6,225 nucleotides of DNA from Candidatus Avipropionibacterium avicola (GTDB lineage Bacteria; Actinomycetota; Actinomycetes; Propionibacteriales; Propionibacteriaceae), in NCBI GenBank assembly GCA_018715445.1, contig DVLP01000254.1, positions 1 through 6,225 of the forward strand. The letters are read 5' to 3'. Under the pieces are notes generated by a model. The model saw nothing but the letters and a program-made list of their open reading frames with translations, searched no databases and had not been told where the DNA came from. A program made the translations under genes and the position numbers. Positions 1-5,775 of the stretch are shown here, piece after piece (positions within the stretch are counted from its first letter, which is position 1; each line of letters opens with the position of its first letter).

Positions 1-1923
1 GGCGAGTCCGGATCGGGCAAGTCGGTCACCTCGTTGGCGATCATGGGCCTGCTCACCAAGTCGGCCAAGGTCTCCGGATCGATCACCCTGGACGACCGTG
101 AGCTCGTCGGCCTGACCGAGACCCAGCTGTCGAAGGTCCGCGGCAGCGAGATCTCGACGATCTTCCAGGACCCACTGTCGAGCCTGACCCCGGTGTTCAC
201 CGTCGGCGACCAGCTGGTCGAGGCGATCCAGATCCACCGACAGGTCTCCAAGCAGGCGGCCTGGGACCGCGGCGTCGAGCTGCTCGGGCTGGTGGGCATC
301 CCGAACCCGTCGGTGCGGATGCGTTCCTTCCCGCACGAGTTCTCCGGCGGCATGCGCCAGCGTGTGATGATCGCGATCGCGATCGCCAACGACCCGAAGG
401 TGATCATCGCCGACGAGCCGACCACCGCGTTGGACGTCACCATCCAGGCCCAGGTCCTGGAGTTGTTGAAGACCGCCCAGGCCGAGACCGGGGCTGCGGT
501 CATCATGATCACCCACGACATGGGTGTGGTCGCCGGCACCGCCGACGACGTCCTGGTGATGTACGCCGGCAAGCCGGTGGAGACGGCCGGGGTCGACGAA
601 CTGTTCTCCAACCCGAAGATGCCGTACACGATCGGTCTGCTCGGGGCGATCCCGCGGCCGGACGCCTCGGCCAAGTCGGCACTGATCCCGATCGAGGGCA
701 ACCCGCCGATCCTGATCAACCTGCCCGACGCCTGCCCGTTCGCGGCCCGGTGCCCGATCGCCACCGACGACTGCACGGCCACCGAGCCGGTCCTCGAGGA
801 GATCAGCAGCAGCCACGCGGCGGCCTGCATCCGTTCCTCCGAGATCTCCGACAAGACCATCAACGGCGAGCCGGTCTATCCGGTGCCCGAGATCGTCGAG
901 AGCGAGATCGCCCGGGTCCCCCGCGAGGACCGCAGCACCATCCTCGACGTCACCGACCTGACCCGCGAGTTCCCGCTGATGAAGGGTGCGGTGCTCAAGC
1001 GTCGCGTCGGCACCGTGCACGCCGTCAACGGATTGACCTTCGACATCGCCGAGGGCGAGACCTTCGCGATCGTCGGTGAGTCCGGCTCCGGCAAGACCAC
1101 CACGCTGCTGGCGATCATGGACCTGGCCAAGGAGGCCGGTGGCACGGTGGTCCTCGGCGGCACCGACATCCGTTCGGTCCGGGGTCGGGCGGCCCGCAAG
1201 CTGCGCCGCGACCTGCAGATCGTCTTCCAGGACCCGATGGGCGCCCTGGACCCCCGCTTCACCGTCGCCGAGATCATCGCCGAACCGATGCTGGCCTTCG
1301 GGCTGGCCAAGTCCGAGATCAGTGACCGGGTCGCAGAGCTGATGGCCACCGTCGGACTCGACCCGGCCCACGCCGATCGGTTCCCCGGCGCCTTCTCCGG
1401 TGGGCAGCGCCAGCGCATCGGCATCGCCCGCGCTCTGGCCTCCAAGCCGAAGCTGCTGGTGCTGGACGAGCCGGTCTCGGCCCTCGACGTGTCGATCCAG
1501 GCCGGTGTGATCAACCTGCTCGACCGGTTGAAGCACGAGATGGGCCTGTCGTACCTCTTCGTGGCCCACGACCTGTCGGTGGTGCGCCACCTGGCCGACC
1601 GGATCGCCGTGATGTACCTCGGCAAGTTCGTCGAGGTCGGCGACGTCGACGAGGTCTTCGACCACCCGACCCACCCCTACACCGAGGCGCTGATCTCAGC
1701 GATCCCGGTGCCGGATCCGTCCGTGGAGCGCAACCGCAAGCGGATCCTGCTCGAAGGAGACCTTCCCAGCCCGACCGAGGACCGGCCAGGATGTCGGTTC
1801 GTCAGTCGCTGTCCGCTCTACGTCACACTGCCACCGGACAGGCAACAACGGTGTACGACCGTCACTCCGGACCTGGTGGGGAAGGAGGGTGTCGATCACC
1901 GGCATGCGTGCCACCATCGCTGA
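1..1923 (+). CDS. Oligopeptide/dipeptide ABC transporter, fused double ATPase subunit (DppD-DppF / OppD type), 5' partial
   Basis: This cytoplasmic ATPase powers peptide import through a membrane permease pair. The frame is open from base 1 and the window cuts the gene at the first Walker A; about 35-40 N-terminal residues are probably missing. Counting from base 1 (640 residues), half one has Walker A GESGSGKS (1-8), Q-loop FQDP (Gln56), signature SGGM (115-118), Walker B with DEPT (Glu139) and the switch His172. Half two repeats this: Walker A GESGSGKTT (359-367), Gln410, SGGQ (466-469), Glu490 and His523. No catalytic residue is missing, so both sites should be active. Each half ends in an oligopeptide-transporter C-terminal extension with four cysteines (245, 251, 258, 276 and 598, 604, 618, 637). 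Single-chain fusions of this kind are known in actinobacteria, such as M. tuberculosis OppD. The downstream binding-protein gene is the likely partner. Peptide specificity (di- versus oligopeptide, or nickel) cannot be read from the ATPase. Confidence 0.95.
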   Translation, partial: GESGSGKSVTSLAIMGLLTKSAKVSGSITLDDRELVGLTETQLSKVRGSEISTIFQDPLSSLTPVFTVGDQLVEAIQIHRQVSKQAAWDRGVELLGLVGIPNPSVRMRSFPHEFSGGMRQRVMIAIAIANDPKVIIADEPTTALDVTIQAQVLELLKTAQAETGAAVIMITHDMGVVAGTADDVLVMYAGKPVETAGVDELFSNPKMPYTIGLLGAIPRPDASAKSALIPIEGNPPILINLPDACPFAARCPIATDDCTATEPVLEEISSSHAAACIRSSEISDKTINGEPVYPVPEIVESEIARVPREDRSTILDVTDLTREFPLMKGAVLKRRVGTVHAVNGLTFDIAEGETFAIVGESGSGKTTTLLAIMDLAKEAGGTVVLGGTDIRSVRGRAARKLRRDLQIVFQDPMGALDPRFTVAEIIAEPMLAFGLAKSEISDRVAELMATVGLDPAHADRFPGAFSGGQRQRIGIARALASKPKLLVLDEPVSALDVSIQAGVINLLDRLKHEMGLSYLFVAHDLSVVRHLADRIAVMYLGKFVEVGDVDEVFDHPTHPYTEALISAIPVPDPSVERNRKRILLEGDLPSPTEDRPGCRFVSRCPLYVTLPPDRQQRCTTVTPDLVGKEGVDHRHACHHR

Positions 1924-2007
1924 ACCCGACCGGCGCCGTGAACCGGCCCCCGTCGATCCGGCGATCACATCCTCAACAAGCCAACACATCCGACTGCGGC
2001 CCACAAG

Positions 2008-2017
2008 GTCGTACGAC
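2008..2017. promoter_or_regulatory. 10-bp perfect palindrome in the leader of the binding-protein gene
   Basis: GTCGTACGAC is a perfect palindrome that ends just before the ribosome binding site of the substrate-binding protein gene. It could be part of an operator, but it is short and such sequences arise by chance in GC-rich DNA. The rest of the 114-base gap (1924-2037) holds no gene, no convincing -10/-35 pair and only weak 4-bp inverted repeats. The stretch from about 1966 to 2037 is clearly richer in A than its surroundings, as expected of an untranslated leader. Confidence 0.25.
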
Positions 2018-2020
2018 GAA

Positions 2021-2028
2021 AGGGAAAG
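2021..2028 (+). promoter_or_regulatory. Ribosome binding site of the substrate-binding protein gene
   Basis: AGGGAAAG lies 9 bases before ATG 2038 in a purine-rich run. It supports this start and shows the gene is translated from a leader, unlike the apparently leaderless genes in the right half of the window. Confidence 0.6.
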
Positions 2029-2037
2029 AAAAACACC

Positions 2038-3732
2038 ATGAAGACCATCAAGACAGCTGGGGCCGTCACCCTTGCTGCTGCGCTGGCAGCCAGCATGGCC
2101 GCCTGCCAGCCGCAGGGAAGCGGCGAGCCCGGCGAGGAAGCCAGCAAGGTCACCAACACCGACCTGGCCCAGTCCGACGCCCAGTACAACCCGCAGGAAC
2201 GCGATGCCATCAAGGACGGCGGCACCCTGACCACGGCGACGACCGAGATCACGCCGCAGTTCAACACGTTCCACGCCGACGGCACCCGCTACACGCTGGA
2301 CCTGTGGAAGTGGTACAACCCGATCATGGCCCTCTACTCGCCCGAGGGCGAGTGGTCGTTCAACGATGACTACCTGACCGACGTGCAGCACGAGGACGTC
2401 GACGGCAACACCGTCGTCACCTACACCATCCGCGACGATGCCAACTTCAACGACGGCACCCCGATCGACTGGAAGGCCTTCGAGGCCACCTGGAAGACCA
2501 ACAGCGGCGAGGACGACGCGTACAGCCCGAGCTCGACCGACGGCTACGACCGGATCTCCTCGGTCGAGCCCGGCGAGAACGACAAGCAGGTCGTGGTCAC
2601 CTGGGAGGGTGGCTGGGCGTGGTGGCAGGGTCAGTTCAACTACATCCTGCACCCCGACGCTGCTGACGCGAAGGTGTACGAAGAGGGCTACATCAACAAC
2701 CCGCACCCGGAGTGGGGCGCCGGACCGTACACGGTCAAGGAGTTCGACGAGAAGGGCGGCACGATCGTCTTCGAGCGCAACCCGAAGTGGTGGGGTGACA
2801 AGGGCAAGCTCGACGAGCGTGTCTTCACCGTCATGGAGGACCAGGCCTCGATGAACGCCTTCCGCAACGGTCAGCTCGACGCCACCGGCGTCGGCAACAA
2901 GGAGCGTCTGGCGCAGGTCCAGGACATGGAGGGCATCGAGATCCGCCAGGCCGCGACCCCGTCGTCGTCGCTGCTGATGCTCAACGCCAACAACAAGATC
3001 CTGGCCGACCAGAAGGTCCGCCAGGCCATCTTCAAGGGCATCGACCGCGAGACCCTCCTGCAGGTTCGCTACGACGGGATGGACTACACCGAGGAGCTCC
3101 CCGGTTCGTTCATGCTGTTCCCCTTCCAGGAGGACTACGTCGACAACTTCGCTGCGGCGGGGCTGTCCTTCGACGCTGAGGCTGCCAAGGCCCAGCTCGA
3201 GGAGGCCGGCTGGACCGCCGGTGACGACGGCATGCGCGCCAAGGACGGCGAGACCCTCTCGATGAACTACGTCAACCTGGGCGACTCGGCGACCGGCAAG
3301 GCGATCTCGCTGGCGCTGCAGAAGATGATGAAGGACATCGGTGTCGACATGAAGATCGACAACCGTCCGTCCTCGGACTTCTCGAAGGTCTACAACAACC
3401 AGGAGTTCGACATGTTCTCCATGGGCTTCGCGTCGTCCGACCCGTTCGGTCAGGCGTACTTCTGCCAGATCTACTGCTCCAACTCGGGTCTGAACCTGTC
3501 GAACACCGGCACCAAGGAGTTCGACGAGAAGATCAAGGAAGGCGCTGCCATCCTTGACCAGACCGAGCAGACCGCCGCTCTGAACAAGCTCGAGGAGGAG
3601 GCCTTCCAGCTGGCAGGCATCCTGCCGATGTGGAACGGTCCCACCATGGTGGCGGCCAAGGACGGCCTGGCGAACTACGGCGCCTCGCTGTTCTACGTCG
3701 GCAAGCCGCAGGACATCGGCTGGCAGGCCTGA
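2038..3732 (+). CDS. Peptide ABC transporter substrate-binding lipoprotein (SBP family 5, DppA/OppA-like)
   Basis: This is the extracytoplasmic receptor (564 residues) that captures peptides and delivers them to the permease energised by the upstream ATPase. The N-terminus is a lipoprotein signal: MKTIK, a hydrophobic Ala-rich stretch, then MAAC with the lipidated Cys23. Met at -3 is slightly unusual for a lipobox. A polar Gly/Glu-rich linker follows. Family-5 features are present: the NFNDGTPIDWKAFEATW segment near residue 138, GAGPYTVKEFD followed by ERNPKWWGDKGKLDE (around 225-265), the MNAFRNGQLDA segment and the VRQAIFKGIDRE segment near 330. A Trp cluster (GGWAWWQ, Trp193, 195, 196) may line the pocket. 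The only cysteines in the mature chain besides the lipid anchor are Cys476 and Cys480 (CQIYC). Length agrees with actinobacterial peptide-binding lipoproteins. The ATG has a ribosome binding site. The position after a fused ATPase matches M. tuberculosis oppBCDA. The ligand is not predictable; peptides are the best guess, but the family also binds nickel, heme and opines. Confidence 0.93.
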   Translation: MKTIKTAGAVTLAAALAASMAACQPQGSGEPGEEASKVTNTDLAQSDAQYNPQERDAIKDGGTLTTATTEITPQFNTFHADGTRYTLDLWKWYNPIMALYSPEGEWSFNDDYLTDVQHEDVDGNTVVTYTIRDDANFNDGTPIDWKAFEATWKTNSGEDDAYSPSSTDGYDRISSVEPGENDKQVVVTWEGGWAWWQGQFNYILHPDAADAKVYEEGYINNPHPEWGAGPYTVKEFDEKGGTIVFERNPKWWGDKGKLDERVFTVMEDQASMNAFRNGQLDATGVGNKERLAQVQDMEGIEIRQAATPSSSLLMLNANNKILADQKVRQAIFKGIDRETLLQVRYDGMDYTEELPGSFMLFPFQEDYVDNFAAAGLSFDAEAAKAQLEEAGWTAGDDGMRAKDGETLSMNYVNLGDSATGKAISLALQKMMKDIGVDMKIDNRPSSDFSKVYNNQEFDMFSMGFASSDPFGQAYFCQIYCSNSGLNLSNTGTKEFDEKIKEGAAILDQTEQTAALNKLEEEAFQLAGILPMWNGPTMVAAKDGLANYGASLFYVGKPQDIGWQA

Positions 3733-3733
3733 T

Positions 3734-3760
3734 CTGATCAGGCTCAGTTGATCAGCTGAG
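3734..3760. other. Two mutually exclusive short hairpins just after the binding-protein gene
   Basis: CTGATCA (3734-3740) can pair with TGATCAG (3749-3755) around an 8-base loop. Alternatively the near-palindrome CTCAGTTGATCAGCTGAG (3743-3760) can fold on itself with a single T-G wobble. Both share the same bases, so only one can form at a time. They begin two bases after the stop codon and precede the stronger hairpin at 3771-3804. They may stabilise the 3' end of the message or help termination. Confidence 0.4.
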
Positions 3761-3770
3761 ACACACAGCG

Positions 3771-3804
3771 CACCGGGGTCCGTCCATCAGGGCGGGCCCC
3801 GGTG
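3771..3804 (+). terminator. Strong GC-rich hairpin, likely terminator of the transporter operon
   Basis: The arms CACCGGGGTCCGTCC (3771-3785) and GGGCGGGCCCCGGTG (3790-3804) form a 15-bp stem with only two T-G wobbles and an ATCA tetraloop (3786-3789). The stem can extend by about three pairs at the base through further wobbles. It starts 38 bases after the stop codon. No T-run follows, which is common for presumed actinobacterial terminators but leaves open an RNA-stability role. It separates the transporter gene from the next promoter. Confidence 0.7.
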
Positions 3805-3821
3805 TGTGGTCTCGGGACCAC

Positions 3822-3827
3822 TACGGT
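3822..3827 (+). promoter_or_regulatory. Putative -10 element (TACGGT) for a leaderless membrane-protein gene
   Basis: TACGGT fits TANNNT and ends 7 bases before ATG 3835, which would place the transcription start on or next to the start codon. No -35 match is visible. The hexamer sits inside the inverted repeat GACCAC-TACG-GTGGTC (3816-3831), which could be an operator covering the promoter. Confidence 0.5.
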
Positions 3828-3834
3828 GGTCACC

Positions 3835-4287
3835 ATGTCCACCCACGGCACCTCGGAAGTCGCTCAGCCCACCTTCGCAGGACTGTACGGAGGTCTCGCC
3901 TTCCTGGTCGTGGCCCTGACCGCAGCGCCGTTCTACGCCAACACCGAGACCGACACGCTGCGGATCACGTACTTCTCCATCTGGCAGATGCTGGGGCGCT
4001 CGAACGGCGGCGGCCTGGACGTGTTCTCGATCCTGCTGTTGGCGATCATGGTCGGCCTGTGCGTCCGGGCCACGATCCGGCCGGTCCGCTCGGTCGCCCT
4101 CCCACTCGGGGTCACCGCGATCGCGCTGGTGGCGGTCCTGATGGTCGGCCTGAGGGTCGGTGCCGATCGGGACGCTGCGCTGTCTGCGACCGGTTCGATG
4201 CTGATGGCGACCGGGATTGCCGCCATGGTGTTGGGCGTGGGCCACGCGATCCATCTGACCATCCTGAAGGCACGAGGAGTGTTGTGA
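3835..4287 (+). CDS. Four-helix membrane protein of unknown function
   Basis: This protein has 150 residues and I do not recognise a named family. Four hydrophobic segments are visible at about 14-35, 61-78, 87-107 and 117-141. Short basic stretches follow the second helix (RATIRPVR) and the fourth (KARG), suggesting the N- and C-termini are both cytoplasmic. A 25-residue polar loop (NTETDTLRITYFSIWQMLGRSNGGG) would then be outside. There is no signal peptide and no catalytic motif. ATG 3835 is chosen because a TANNNT -10 ends 7 bases before it. An upstream GTG at 3802 would lie inside the terminator stem, and GTG 3826 lies within the -10. The stop overlaps the next gene's GTG start by four bases, so the two are co-transcribed and probably translationally coupled. 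A role in the envelope or in division is an inference from the neighbours only. Confidence 0.75.
   Translation: MSTHGTSEVAQPTFAGLYGGLAFLVVALTAAPFYANTETDTLRITYFSIWQMLGRSNGGGLDVFSILLLAIMVGLCVRATIRPVRSVALPLGVTAIALVAVLMVGLRVGADRDAALSATGSMLMATGIAAMVLGVGHAIHLTILKARGVL
4274..4279 (+). promoter_or_regulatory. Ribosome binding site of the DivIVA-domain gene
   Basis: GAGGAG lies 4 bases before GTG 4284, inside the 3' end of the membrane-protein gene. It decides the start of the small downstream gene, which has no other good start codon nearby in its frame. Confidence 0.65.
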
Positions 4288-4523
4288 GCCAGTTCGATGA
4301 ACCCCTGACGCCAGAAGACGTGGACAATGTCAGGTTCTCCGCGACCCGATTCGGCCCGGGCTACAGGGTCGAGGACGTCGACGCCTTCCTGGACCGGGTC
4401 GCTGCCGAGCTCCGGCGGCTGAATCACCTGGTCGCCACCTTGAGCGAGCAGGGTCCAGACCTCCCCTCGTACCAACCCGGCCAGGGTGCGCCGGAGCCCC
4501 AGGACCCCGGCGAGCTCCGGTAG
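4284..4523 (+). CDS. Small DivIVA-domain protein
   Basis: This 79-residue protein is little more than the N-terminal DivIVA (DivI1A) domain. LTPEDVDNVRF (8-18) is followed by RFGPGY (22-27) and by EDVDAFLDRVAAELRRL (30-46), which matches the family pattern of a hairpin tip followed by the first coiled-coil helix. In Bacillus DivIVA the corresponding N-terminal turn binds curved membrane. Here the coiled coil is only about four heptads or less and ends in a Pro/Gly/Gln-rich tail (57-79). It therefore lacks the long C-terminal coiled coil that full-length DivIVA/Wag31 uses to polymerise and recruit partners. It starts at GTG 4284 with ribosome binding site GAGGAG and overlaps the upstream stop by GTGA. 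Its TAG stop is also the first three bases of the putative -10 of the next gene. It probably acts at the cytoplasmic membrane face, perhaps as an adaptor or modulator of the main DivIVA. The domain call is firm; the role is inferred. Confidence 0.85.
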   Translation: MSQFDEPLTPEDVDNVRFSATRFGPGYRVEDVDAFLDRVAAELRRLNHLVATLSEQGPDLPSYQPGQGAPEPQDPGELR

Positions 4524-4526
4524 GGT
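4521..4526 (+). promoter_or_regulatory. Putative -10 element (TAGGGT) for a leaderless femX-like gene
   Basis: TAGGGT fits TANNNT and ends 7 bases before GTG 4534, the same geometry as at 3822-3827. It overlaps the stop codon of the DivIVA-domain gene, so the femX-like gene may have its own promoter as well as read-through from upstream. No clear -35 is visible. Confidence 0.5.
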
Positions 4527-4533
4527 CGCGGGC

Positions 4534-5661
4534 GTGACGATCACCGTACGACCCATCACCAGCGAGCAGCACCTGGCCTTCCTCGACCGCATCGGGTCGG
4601 CCAGCTTCCTGCAGACCCCGGCCTGGGCCCGGGTGAAGCAGGAGTGGCGGGGCGAATCACTCGGCTGGTTCGACTCCGAGGGCGACGAGGAGCCGATCGG
4701 GGCGGCCCTGGTGCTCTATCGCCAGCTGCCCAAGCTCAAGAAGTACTTCGCCTATCTCCCCGAGGGTCCCGTGCTCGACTGGCCCTCGATCGACGACGTC
4801 ACCGCCCACCTGTCGCCGATGGTCGCCCACCTGCGCAAGCAGGGGGCCTTCGGCGTACGGATCGGCCCGACCCAGGTCTTCCGCCGCTGGGACAACACCA
4901 CCGTCAAGGCCGCGGTTGCCGACGAGGCCGTCAGCTCGCTGCTCGAGGTCCGGGCCTCCGAGACCGACGAACACGGGGCCCGGGTGCGTCAGCGGATGCT
5001 GGACGCCGGGTGGATCCCGCAGCAGGCCACCGAGGGCTTCGCCGCCGGCCAGCCACCGTACAACTTCTGGTTGCCGTTGAAGGGCAAGTCCGGTGACGAC
5101 CTGCTCGCCGGGATGAACCAGCAGTGGCGCCGCAACATCAAGAAGGCCGCCAAGGCCGGCGTCGAGGTCAGTGTCGGCGGTGCCGACGACCTGCCGGCCT
5201 TCCACCAGCTCTACGCCGAGACCGCCGAGCGGGACGGTTTCGGGCCCAGGCCGCTGCCGTACTTCCAGACGATGTATCGCGAGCTCGCCGCCGAGGATCC
5301 GGACCGGATCCGGCTCTACCTGGCCCGCCACGAGGACACCCTGGTCGCAGCCACCATCTGGATCCGGGTCGGCACCCACACCTGGTACTCGTACGGGGCG
5401 AGCTCCACCGAGAAGCGCGACGTCCGCGGCTCCAACGCCATCCAGTGGCGGATGATGACCGACGCCCTCGAGGCCGGGGCCGAGGTGTACGACCTGCGCG
5501 GGGTGACGCCGGGGGTGGCCAAGGACGATCCCGAGATCGGACTGATCCAGTTCAAGGTCGGCACCGGCGGCGAGATCGTGGAATACCTCGGCGAGTGGGA
5601 CCTCCCGCTGAACCGGCCGCTCTACAAGGCCTTCGACTGGTACCTGAGCCGCCGCAGCTGA
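4534..5661 (+). CDS. femX: FemABX-family peptidyltransferase (peptidoglycan cross-bridge formation, FemX-like)
   Basis: Family members transfer an amino acid from aminoacyl-tRNA to the stem-peptide amino group of lipid II or a related precursor, on the inner membrane face. The 375-residue length fits the family, and the fold is a pair of GNAT-like subdomains. Visible landmarks: SFLQTPAWARVKQEW (24-38), FAYLPEGPVLDW (about 70-81), GVRIGPTQVFRRWDN, MNQQWRRNIKKAAKAGV (Trp198) opening the second lobe, YSYGASS (Tyr287), VYDLRGV (Tyr319) and IGLIQFKVGTGG (Lys341). No helical coiled-coil arm is evident. GTG 4534 is chosen because a TANNNT -10 ends 7 bases earlier and the VTITVRPIT start gives a compact N-terminus; GTG 4486 would add 16 residues without a ribosome binding site. 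In actinobacteria with LL-diaminopimelate this enzyme class adds the single glycine bridge. The amino acid used here cannot be read from the sequence. Neighbours (DivIVA domain, racemase-like) fit a cell-wall role. Confidence 0.9.
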   Translation: MTITVRPITSEQHLAFLDRIGSASFLQTPAWARVKQEWRGESLGWFDSEGDEEPIGAALVLYRQLPKLKKYFAYLPEGPVLDWPSIDDVTAHLSPMVAHLRKQGAFGVRIGPTQVFRRWDNTTVKAAVADEAVSSLLEVRASETDEHGARVRQRMLDAGWIPQQATEGFAAGQPPYNFWLPLKGKSGDDLLAGMNQQWRRNIKKAAKAGVEVSVGGADDLPAFHQLYAETAERDGFGPRPLPYFQTMYRELAAEDPDRIRLYLARHEDTLVAATIWIRVGTHTWYSYGASSTEKRDVRGSNAIQWRMMTDALEAGAEVYDLRGVTPGVAKDDPEIGLIQFKVGTGGEIVEYLGEWDLPLNRPLYKAFDWYLSRRS

Positions 5662-5760
5662 CCGCCCCTGAGCCCGTCAAGCGGTCACGTCCCCCGAGCT
5701 CGTCGAGGGGTCACGTCCCCCGAGCTCGTCGAGGGGTCACGTCCTCCGAGCCCGTACGCC
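5657..5760. repeat. Tandem 26-bp repeats (two exact, one diverged, one degenerate copy)
   Basis: The unit begins GGTCACGTCCCCCGAG and ends CTCGTCGAGG. Copies at 5683-5708 and 5709-5734 are identical. The copy at 5735-5760 keeps the first half almost intact and diverges at its end. A fourth, degenerate copy (about 18 of 26 matches) spans 5657-5682 and includes the femX stop codon. Each unit carries an imperfect inverted repeat: CCC and CTC pair with GAG and GGG around GTC, with a bulged GAG. The core resembles the CCCTGAGCTTGTCGAAGGG-type palindromes that I recall as frequent between actinobacterial genes. There are no unique spacers, so it is not a CRISPR array. It fills the gap between femX and the next promoter and may act in 3'-end processing or termination of femX, or be a REP-like element. 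Confidence 0.85.
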
Positions 5761-5763
5761 GAC

Positions 5764-5769
5764 TAAGGT
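5764..5769 (+). promoter_or_regulatory. Putative -10 element (TAAGGT) for the racemase-like gene
   Basis: TAAGGT fits TANNNT and ends 6 bases before GTG 5776, suggesting a leaderless transcript. It begins four bases after the last 26-bp repeat, so any -35 contact would fall inside the repeat array. Its TAA is also an in-frame stop, which limits how far upstream the gene can start. Confidence 0.5.
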
Positions 5770-5775
5770 GTGCGG

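Noticed and set aside
370..386. Triple GCGATC-type repeat within the ATPase gene
   Set aside because: It encodes the Ile-Ala-Ile-Ala-Ile-Ala helix after the signature motif and is explained by codon preference.
876..1625. Long open frame on the - strand (249 codons) opposite the ATPase fusion
   Set aside because: It is antisense to a gene with intact motifs throughout, and its product is Arg/Ser-rich without any recognisable domain; such frames are expected in GC-rich DNA.
1735..1923. Possible frameshift or foreign tail, because codon use becomes more mixed at the end of the ATPase gene
   Set aside because: The translated end keeps the family's expected four-cysteine extension and His/Cys-rich terminus, so the frame is intact.
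1696..2706. Long open frame on the - strand (336 codons) across the gap before the binding-protein gene
   Set aside because: It overlaps two well-supported genes and gives low-complexity Val/Gly/Arg-rich sequence with no family signature; its length follows from codon bias of the + strand genes.
3802..3834. Upstream GTG start at 3802 for the membrane protein
   Set aside because: It would start inside the 3' arm of the terminator hairpin and add 11 residues unlike the rest; ATG 3835 fits the -10 spacing.
4486..4533. Upstream GTG start at 4486 for the femX-like gene
   Set aside because: It would overlap the DivIVA-domain gene by 38 bases, has no ribosome binding site, and would place the -10 inside the coding region.
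4657..5379. Open frame on the - strand opposite femX (240 codons)
   Set aside because: Shadow of the femX-like gene; no start signal and no recognisable motif.
5657..5760. CRISPR array
   Set aside because: Repeats are directly adjacent with no unique spacers, number only three to four, and no cas genes are visible.
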